12,270 nucleotides of DNA, from contig JAFGCA010000738.1 of NCBI GenBank assembly GCA_016932895.1, positions 1-12,270 of the forward strand. Direction: 5' to 3'. Source of the stretch: Sedimentisphaerales bacterium (GTDB lineage Bacteria > Planctomycetota > Phycisphaerae > Sedimentisphaerales > SG8-4). A program made the translations under genes and the position numbers. Each line of letters starts with the position of its first letter. Within the stretch, counting starts at the first letter, position 1. Below the pieces are notes generated by a model. It was not told the DNA's origin. It saw only the letters and a program-made list of their open reading frames with translations, and did no database searches. Shown here in pieces: positions 1 through 5,178 of the stretch.

Positions 1-314
1 GGCGTCGTGACGGCCTGCTGCTGGTAGTGCCACCCGAAACGGGCGTTCGTGGTGAGAACCCCCTCCTGCTCGCTCGCAATGAAGAACGTCGTGGGGTACC
101 CGAAATCCACGAGAGACAGAACCGCCTCGGCCAGGAGCAGAAACACCAGCGGCGCCCCGACCGCCATGCCGATGCGCAGGCACCACAGACGCCGGCGGGA
201 AGGGATCCGATCGGCCCCGTCTCGGGTTTGAGGCCGGGGCTTGTGCCCATGACCCGCCCCCCCCTTCCCGGGGACGCGCTGCTTCGCTCGCTTGCCGACT
301 CGTGATTTCGCCAT
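1..314 (-). CDS. N-terminal fragment of a membrane-anchored protein, probably planctomycete SGNH/GDSL hydrolase-like (runs off left edge)
   Basis: The frame is open from an ATG at 314-312 to the window edge, giving 104 codons with no stop. The protein starts with about 42 very basic residues (many K, R, G). A single hydrophobic helix follows (about residues 48-70, MAVGAPLVFLLLAEAVLSLV), and then the juxtamembrane stretch DFGYPTTFF and TTNARFGWHYQ (about 70-98). This N-in, C-out layout with a 'GYPT.FF ... N..FGW' stretch resembles the start of planctomycete SGNH/GDSL-type esterase or TPR proteins, but the catalytic part lies outside the window, so that function is inferred. No clear Shine-Dalgarno precedes the ATG; Met50, just before the helix, is an alternative start. 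A run of eight G (264-257) lies within the first 20 codons. The gene is divergent from the 549-1043 gene, with 234 nt between them. Confidence 0.75.
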   Translation of the reverse strand, partial: MAKSRVGKRAKQRVPGKGGAGHGHKPRPQTRDGADRIPSRRRLWCLRIGMAVGAPLVFLLLAEAVLSLVDFGYPTTFFIASEQEGVLTTNARFGWHYQQQAVTT

Positions 315-548
315 AACGGAGCCACCACAAACACCGATACGGGTCTTCTTTGCGACAGTTGTAACCGCCGTGTCACGCCTGTGCAAGCCGAACCTTCGCC
401 CGCTTTCCCGGCGGCCCGGGCGCAGGCTCCCGAAAAACCGTTACCGCAGAGCCGCTGGTGGCCTTTAGACAATAGAAGGCCGGAAGAGGCAATTCCGAGC
501 CGAAAAGAAACGCACAGCAATGCAACGGATCAAGGAAAGGGTAGGACG
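315..548. other. Divergent intergenic region with a hairpin at 460-481
   Basis: I see no gene here; open frames running into this region lack a ribosome site and look like non-coding read-through. One perfect 6-bp inverted repeat, GGCCTT (460-465) and AAGGCC (476-481), encloses a 10-nt AT-rich loop, TAGACAATAG. It sits about 70 nt before the 549 gene, so it could be a leader hairpin or an operator. I could not place a convincing -35/-10 pair for either flanking gene. Confidence 0.4.
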
Positions 549-1043
549 ATGACACGGCAAAGATTCCTGTTGATCGCAAGCGTTGGCATGATAGTCGCCC
601 TGTCGGCCAGTGAGTTGCGCGCCGGCAGTGTCGTCATTTCCTCGCGTTCCAGTGCCGGGATCGTGGCGAGCCGGCACGCGGGCATCGGATTCGGTGTGTG
701 GATCGGCCGCCCGCCCGTGGTGCCGGTCCGCACGCACCGAGCGGTTATCGTCACGCGTCCCCCAGACCGCCGGTTCGTTCACGTCCGGCCGCCTCACCAC
801 AAGACGGTGGTGGTCCGCCGGCCCGTGGTCAGGCCTGTCGTGGTCCATCCGACGCCGCCCGTCGTGGTCCATCGCCCGGCGCCGGTGCCCGAGACGGTAA
901 TTACAATCTGGATCACCAACTCCAACGGCTCGCGGACCTCGGTCCGACTGACCCGGGAAGGCTCCTGGTACGTCGGCCCGCGCGGCGAATACTACGACAC
1001 TCTGCCCACGAACGAACAATTGAGAGTCATCTACGGCTTTTAG
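549..1043 (+). CDS. Secreted Val/Pro/His-rich protein with conserved C-terminal domain, function unknown
   Basis: The product is 164 aa. The ATG at 549 is chosen because AAGGAAAGGG (532-541) sits 7 nt upstream and because the protein then begins with a standard signal peptide: TRQR, a hydrophobic core at about 6-20, and likely cleavage after LRA (about residue 25). A longer frame exists upstream, but its extra 56 residues precede the signal peptide and lack a ribosome site. Residues about 54-115 are low-complexity and rich in Val, Pro, Arg and His, with an imperfect 8-residue repeat (VVVHPTPP, VVVHRPAP). Residues about 117-164 look like a folded module: ITIWITNSNGSRTSVRLT, then GSWYVGPRGEYY and PTNEQLRVIYGF. 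I recall similar tails in planctomycete secreted proteins but cannot name a function. A surface or periplasmic structural role is a guess. A hairpin terminator follows 84 nt after the stop. Confidence 0.8.
   Translation: MTRQRFLLIASVGMIVALSASELRAGSVVISSRSSAGIVASRHAGIGFGVWIGRPPVVPVRTHRAVIVTRPPDRRFVHVRPPHHKTVVVRRPVVRPVVVHPTPPVVVHRPAPVPETVITIWITNSNGSRTSVRLTREGSWYVGPRGEYYDTLPTNEQLRVIYGF
837..873 (+). repeat. 13-bp direct repeat inside the Val/Pro/His-rich coding stretch
   Basis: The sequence GTCGTGGTCCATC occurs at 837-849 and again at 861-873. The 24-nt period equals 8 codons, so it encodes the duplicated VVVHxxPP-type unit. It looks like recent in-frame duplication within a low-complexity linker. 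Confidence 0.7.
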
Positions 1044-1087
1044 AGCCACTCACCTCCACCCGGCACCCACGGCCGGCTCTAAGAGCC
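1040..1087. repeat. Small inverted repeats just after the stop codon of the 549 gene
   Basis: TTAGAGCC (1040-1047) is complementary to GGCTCTAA (1075-1082). The second arm is also part of a 13-bp palindrome, GGCTCTAAGAGCC (1075-1087). The two arms can therefore pair in alternative ways. There is no T-run after them, so they are not an intrinsic terminator on their own. Confidence 0.4.
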
Positions 1088-1127
1088 ACGCAGCCCGGGG
1101 ATATTCACAAGAGTATCCCAAAGCCGA

Positions 1128-1155
1128 AAGACGCCCGACCCCCGTCGGGCGTCTT
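1128..1155 (+). terminator. Hairpin terminator downstream of the 549 gene
   Basis: A perfect 12-bp stem, AAGACGCCCGAC (1128-1139) with GTCGGGCGTCTT (1144-1155), closes a CCCC loop. The stem is GC-rich with A on the left foot and CTTGCATT on the right foot, so the T-run is short. It separates the 549 gene from the next promoter candidate (1182-1210) and is most simply the end of the 549 transcript. Confidence 0.7.
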
Positions 1156-1181
1156 GCATTCATGAGACACCCGCGCGTCGC

Positions 1182-1210
1182 TTGACGGATGGAACCGGGA
1201 ATGATAGGTT
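1182..1210 (+). promoter_or_regulatory. Candidate sigma70-type promoter for the glyoxalase II-like gene
   Basis: TTGACG (1182-1187, 5/6 to consensus) is followed after 17 nt by TAGGTT (1205-1210). A TGA immediately before the -10 gives an extended -10 (TGn). The expected start of transcription is near 1217, downstream of the ATG at 1189 and upstream of the ATG at 1249, which supports the later start codon. Confidence 0.4.
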
Positions 1211-1248
1211 CTGGCGAGTTGACTGGGTCTGGTGAGGATGATTGGATC

Positions 1249-2022
1249 ATGAGCGACGTGATAGCGATTCCGGCGTTGGGCGACAACTTCATCTATCTAC
1301 ACCGATGCGATGACAAGCGGGCGTTCGTCGTGGACCCGGGCGAGGCGGCGGCGGTCCTTGCGGCACTGGCCAAGCACGGTCTTACCCTGGCGGCGATCCT
1401 GCTGACGCACCACCACTGGGACCACGTCGGCGGAGCCAAAGAGCTGAAATCCAGAACCGGTTGCGACATCATCGGCGCGGGCCGCCGGCTTCTCTCGACG
1501 CCGGATCGGACCGTCGGCGACGGGGGCGCGTTCTCGCTCGGCGACATCAGGATCAACGTGATCGCCACGCCCGGTCATACGGAGGCCTGCGTGTGCTATC
1601 ACGTCGAATCCGCGAGCGAGGGACGAGGCGGCGTGGTCTACACGGGCGACACGCTCTTCGTCGGCGGCTGCGGCCGGCCCATGGAGTGCGAGCCGGCGGT
1701 GATGTGGGAATCGCTGTGCAAGCTGGCCGCCCTGCCCGACGAGACCCGAGTCTGTTGCGGCCACGACTACACCCTGGAGAACTACGAGTTCGCGCTGACC
1801 ATCGATCCCGACAACGAGGCCTTCCAGGAGCGGCTGGCCGAACTGCAAAAGGCCGTCGAATACGGCCAGCTCACCGTGCCCTCCACCATCGCCCAGGAGA
1901 AGGCCACGAACATCTTCCTGCTGGCCGGCAGCCCGAGAATCAAGGCGGCCCTCGGAATGTCCGACGCCGAGCCGGCCGAGGTCTTCGCCGAGCTCCGCCG
2001 CCGCAAAAACCGGTTCGGCTAA
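1249..2022 (+). CDS. gloB: Hydroxyacylglutathione hydrolase (glyoxalase II)-like metallo-beta-lactamase-fold hydrolase
   Basis: Glyoxalase II hydrolyses S-D-lactoylglutathione and related thioesters in the cytoplasm, completing methylglyoxal detoxification. Numbering from the ATG at 1249 (257 aa), the binuclear metal ligands are all visible: THHHWDH (H54, H56, D58, H59), TPGHT (H110), YTGDTLF (D134) and GHDYT (H172). The C-terminal RRRKNRFG matches the glyoxalase II substrate-binding tail. The usual NPFLR motif is altered to NIFLL (about 211-215). The start at 1249 is preferred because GGTGAGGA lies 10 nt upstream, MSDVIAIPALGDNFIYL matches the family N-terminus, and 257 aa is the usual length. 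An in-frame ATG at 1189 would add 20 Gly/Ser-rich residues. Whether this organism uses glutathione is unknown, so the thiol carrier is uncertain. The gene ends 23 nt from the convergent 2046-3491 gene. Confidence 0.9.
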   Translation: MSDVIAIPALGDNFIYLHRCDDKRAFVVDPGEAAAVLAALAKHGLTLAAILLTHHHWDHVGGAKELKSRTGCDIIGAGRRLLSTPDRTVGDGGAFSLGDIRINVIATPGHTEACVCYHVESASEGRGGVVYTGDTLFVGGCGRPMECEPAVMWESLCKLAALPDETRVCCGHDYTLENYEFALTIDPDNEAFQERLAELQKAVEYGQLTVPSTIAQEKATNIFLLAGSPRIKAALGMSDAEPAEVFAELRRRKNRFG

Positions 2023-2045
2023 CGGTCACGGACAGGATTCACCGC

Positions 2046-3491
2046 TCAGGCTTCTTCGATGACTTCGAAACCGAGCAAGGCCGCCATGTGCTCCACGGGG
2101 CGTTTGAGGTCGCCGTAGAACGTGACGCGGTGCCAGCCCCAGGTGTCCCAGTGGTCGAAGAGCTTGTCGATATCGCCGACGGGCTCGGCGGCCAGCTTGG
2201 TCCGGCAGGCCTTGTCCTCGTCGATGTTCTCCACCGTCCTGGCCTGGTGCAGGATGACCTGCTTTTTGTCCGGGTCGAATTCCAGCGTCGTCGTCATCTC
2301 GCCCAGCGGCATGAGCGAGCGCACGGCCGCTCCCTTACGATCCTCGGAGTGGTTGCGAATATCGTAGGGATTCGTTTTCCCGTCGGGCCCGTAGACCTTG
2401 CTCGGCGCAACGCAGTGGGCGTAGATGATCTGGTTCTTCGAGGTGTCGATGACCGGGTCGGAGATATAGCCGGGCCGGCCCGTCAGATAGCCCATCAGCA
2501 GCATTGTGATCGTCGATTTGAGGTCCGACTCGCACGCGCCGACGTACCCGTCGTCGTTGAGTTGGAAGAAGCCGAGACAGGGATAGGCCGTGATGTGGCC
2601 GCCGTAGAAACCGCCCAGACAATTTACGGTGATCGCCTGGGCCTTGTGCTCGTCCATCATCTCGCGCATGCCCAGGTACATCGCGCCGGACTTGACGATC
2701 TCGCCCGGCGTCGGCTCCACGACCTTGCGGGCCCGGCCGATCCATCGGTCGGCCCACTGGCGGGCCTCAGCCTTGTCGGCCTTCTCGTAGTACTTGTTGA
2801 GCTCCTTGTGGTCTTTCAGAATCGTCCTGGTCCCGAAGACCTTCTCCACCCCTTCGGGCGAGCAGCCGAACCCGCTGCCGATCCGCAGGATGTTTGAGTG
2901 CTGGAGCTTCTTCATGCACGAGAAGCACCGCGCCGCCTGGGCGACGTCGCCGAAATCGTTGGACGAGACGCCCGCGACCTTCCAGCCGTTCCTGCGGGCC
3001 GCCGCGTAGGCGACGAGGAACTCGCCCGAGCCGCCGTACAGGTCGTCGGCAAAGACCGTGGGCCTTCCCGTGGCGGCAATCGCCTGTGGCACACCCGTCC
3101 AGATCCCCGTCATGTGACACAGGTAGCCGTCCACCTCTTTGTCCGATTCGAGGATCTTCTGCGCCTCGGCCCCGTTGTGGGCGGTAGCCGGCAGAAACTC
3201 GATGTCCGGGCACGCCTGCCGCAGCTTCTGCGTGACCTGGCGTTTGCGGCCCTCATAGTCGTATCCGATGTTCGGCCACGTCGGGCTGCCCGGCGGGATG
3301 TGCGAGAAAACGAGACGGACTTTGGCCTTCGGACAGGCGGGCATGGTCTGACCGCCCGCCGGCGTCACCCCCAGCAGCGCCGCAGCCCCCAGTCCCGCCG
3401 CACACGCCGTACATGTGCCCAGGAAATCCCGCCTGGAGAAACGAGCTTCGCATTGTGTCGTTTGAGAGACGATGTGTTGGTCGGATTTCAT
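2046..3491 (-). CDS. Tat-exported protein with L-fucose/L-arabinose isomerase-like fold
   Basis: The product is 481 aa. The start is firm: AAAAGGAGG (3506-3498) lies 6 nt before the ATG. The N-terminus carries a twin-arginine signal, FSRRDFLG (about 18-25), followed by an Ala/Gly/Leu-rich helix to about residue 47, so the folded protein is predicted to be exported. The mature part resembles the FucI/AraA superfamily. The C-terminal half contains NCLGGFYGGH (290-299), GACESDLKST (318-327), SDPVID (344-349), AHC (358-360) and GWHRVTFYGD (452-461). ACESD, AHC and the late GWH recall the acidic and His positions that bind metal in fucose isomerases, though I cannot align them residue by residue. 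Known FucI and AraA enzymes are cytoplasmic, so an exported relative may have another role. The gene lies downstream of the glycosidase on the same strand with a 110-nt gap that holds a promoter candidate. Confidence 0.8.
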   Translation of the reverse strand: MKSDQHIVSQTTQCEARFSRRDFLGTCTACAAGLGAAALLGVTPAGGQTMPACPKAKVRLVFSHIPPGSPTWPNIGYDYEGRKRQVTQKLRQACPDIEFLPATAHNGAEAQKILESDKEVDGYLCHMTGIWTGVPQAIAATGRPTVFADDLYGGSGEFLVAYAAARRNGWKVAGVSSNDFGDVAQAARCFSCMKKLQHSNILRIGSGFGCSPEGVEKVFGTRTILKDHKELNKYYEKADKAEARQWADRWIGRARKVVEPTPGEIVKSGAMYLGMREMMDEHKAQAITVNCLGGFYGGHITAYPCLGFFQLNDDGYVGACESDLKSTITMLLMGYLTGRPGYISDPVIDTSKNQIIYAHCVAPSKVYGPDGKTNPYDIRNHSEDRKGAAVRSLMPLGEMTTTLEFDPDKKQVILHQARTVENIDEDKACRTKLAAEPVGDIDKLFDHWDTWGWHRVTFYGDLKRPVEHMAALLGFEVIEEA

Positions 3492-3559
3492 GTCTGGCCT
3501 CCTTTTCTTCCTGTCCTGTTTGGCATCTCTGGAATCTGTGGTCGAACCGCGCCGGGTCC

Positions 3560-3588
3560 ATGATAACCACGCTCGGCTTTTCGTCCAA
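3560..3588 (-). promoter_or_regulatory. Candidate promoter for the Tat/fucose isomerase-like gene
   Basis: On the minus strand TTGGAC (3588-3583) is followed after 17 nt by TATCAT (3565-3560, 5/6 to consensus). It lies in the 110-nt gap after the glycosidase stop and would give a leader of about 60 nt before the ATG at 3491. This would allow the isomerase-like gene to be transcribed apart from the upstream helicase and glycosidase. Confidence 0.4.
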
Positions 3589-3601
3589 GTCTCACGTTCG
3601 C

Positions 3602-5110
3602 CTACCGTTCGAGGCGAAGAACGATGGATCGCGCAAACGGAGGCAGCGAGACCGAGCGGCCGTCAGCTTTGCCTTCCCGCCACCTGTCGGTCCAGGGATC
3701 GTAGAAACGGGCGATCGAATTGCCTTTCGTCATGGCCTCTTGCGGCACAAGAACGCTCAGACCGGCGAGCCGTTCGGGAGCTTTGCCTTCGGCTAATTCC
3801 GTCCGCCACGTGTTCTGCTTGTCCCGGCACCAGGCCAGAAACGTGTGCCGTCCGGCCAGAGCATAGATGCGCAGCCGCGGGTGCTCGATACGGATCGGAC
3901 GGAATCCCTCGGCGGGCGGATCGATTCCTTTGACCGCCTCGGCGAACCGGCCGAACTGATGCCAGAGGTTGTTCTTCGCGACATAGTGGTCCCAGTGCCA
4001 GCAATGCCCCGGTCCGGCGGCCCCCGCGAAGAACGGCGCGAACAGCACATCGTGGAGGATGATGCCCGCCTCGTCCCTGGCGTACAGCTTGAAAGGGCCC
4101 GAGTGACTTGGCTCGACCGCCCCGCTCTCGGCCAGCAAGACGGGCTTGCCCGAGCCGAATCCGAGCAGTACGGTCACGGCATCGGCCGCCAGGACGTCCA
4201 CCGGGCCGTGACAGACCTCAAGCGAGGCGCCCATATCCAGATACCGATGCACCTGGGCCAGGTCGTTGCCCCGGATGGCGCAGAGAGACCGATACAGCTC
4301 CACCTTGCGGGCATGGTCGAAGCTGCCCTGACTCTGCGTCGCCAGGTTCCGGGGGAATCGATCGTGCAGTGCCTCGAGCATGACCTGAGTCCATTGCCGC
4401 GCGACGGCGGAATCGCCCAACCACATCTCGGCCGTCCACAGGTTCTGTACGGCGTCGAACTCGTTCCAGAGCTCCCAGGCGAAGACCGTGGGATCGTCGC
4501 CGTAGCGCCGCGCGTACCAGTCGAGCTTGGCCTTGAACTGGGCCTGCGCAGCCGGGTCGGCGAAGAAGTCGACAATGTTCTCGGCGGGCCCTCCGTGGGA
4601 GACGTGATGAATCGGCTTGGCCGCCCAGCGCTGGCGCCCTTCGCCCAGGTGCCGGAAATGCTCCAGCGTCATTTTCACTTTGATATTGTGCCGGCGCGCC
4701 ATCTCCAGCACCGCGTCGATCCGCTCGGCCTTGCGCTCATCGTACTGCCCGCTGCGGGCGTGCTCGATGTCCAGGAAATCGTTGCTGAGCCAGATGCGAA
4801 TGAAATTGCCGCCGTGATCGGCCAACTGCCGCATCCACTGCTCGAACCGTGCCAGGCCTTCAGTCTCCTGCGACCCGGGCGGCGCGATCATGTTCAATCC
4901 GATGGGAATGAAAGGCCGCCCGTCGGAGAGCTCGAAATAGCGAGAATCGCGCGGACTGACCCGCACGAAGAGACGCTCGGCGCTCTCGGCCCGCGCCCCA
5001 ACGACGGCGCATCCCATCAAGAACAGACCACACAACACCGCGCGCGGGACAAGACCGGCAACACCCAAACCTGCCTGGCAACCAGAACGATGGGAAAAAG
5101 ACACTCTCAC
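3602..5110 (-). CDS. Secreted GH5-like (beta/alpha)8 glycoside hydrolase
   Basis: The product is 502 aa from a GTG at 5110. A signal peptide is visible: a basic n-region, a hydrophobic core at about 18-38, and cleavage likely after ARA (about residue 41). After it come YFELSDGRPFIPIGLN (58-73), the first strand of a GH5/cellulase-type barrel, and GNFIRIWLSND (101-111). WELWNEFD (212-219) holds the likely acid/base E217, QVHRYLD (286-292) the His/Tyr pair, and PVLLAESGA (323-331) the likely nucleophile E328. Residues about 405-502 look like a C-terminal beta-sandwich. It is probably a retaining polysaccharide hydrolase acting outside the cytoplasm; the substrate is not evident. Start choice: a strong GGAGG (5123-5119) is 8 nt from the GTG at 5110 but only 2 nt from an in-frame ATG at 5116. 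A further GTG at 5182 overlaps the stop of the helicase gene as GTGA but adds 24 residues before the signal peptide. Confidence 0.85.
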   Translation of the reverse strand: MRVSFSHRSGCQAGLGVAGLVPRAVLCGLFLMGCAVVGARAESAERLFVRVSPRDSRYFELSDGRPFIPIGLNMIAPPGSQETEGLARFEQWMRQLADHGGNFIRIWLSNDFLDIEHARSGQYDERKAERIDAVLEMARRHNIKVKMTLEHFRHLGEGRQRWAAKPIHHVSHGGPAENIVDFFADPAAQAQFKAKLDWYARRYGDDPTVFAWELWNEFDAVQNLWTAEMWLGDSAVARQWTQVMLEALHDRFPRNLATQSQGSFDHARKVELYRSLCAIRGNDLAQVHRYLDMGASLEVCHGPVDVLAADAVTVLLGFGSGKPVLLAESGAVEPSHSGPFKLYARDEAGIILHDVLFAPFFAGAAGPGHCWHWDHYVAKNNLWHQFGRFAEAVKGIDPPAEGFRPIRIEHPRLRIYALAGRHTFLAWCRDKQNTWRTELAEGKAPERLAGLSVLVPQEAMTKGNSIARFYDPWTDRWREGKADGRSVSLPPFARSIVLRLER

Positions 5111-5118
5111 AATCATGG

Positions 5119-5127
5119 CCTCCTTTT
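5119..5127 (-). promoter_or_regulatory. Shine-Dalgarno site that decides the glycosidase start
   Basis: Minus-strand AAAAGGAGG (5127-5119) is a near-perfect ribosome site. Its spacing is 2 nt to ATG 5116 and 8 nt to GTG 5110, so the GTG is the better start. The same AAAAGGAGGCC string precedes the Tat/isomerase-like gene (3506-3496), where the spacing to ATG is normal. Confidence 0.65.
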
Positions 5128-5178
5128 CCTGCTTCAGAGCGCGCGTACGAACGGCGACATCCGCGCCGTCCGTAAGAC

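Noticed and set aside
381..548. N-terminal extension of the 549 gene
   Set aside because: It would put 56 residues ahead of a clear signal peptide and lacks a ribosome site, whereas the ATG at 549 has AAGGAAAGGG at good spacing.
1461..2897. A 478-codon plus-strand frame across the gloB 3' end and the isomerase-like gene
   Set aside because: Shadow frame, Arg-rich and without motifs, overlapping two well-supported genes on opposite strands.
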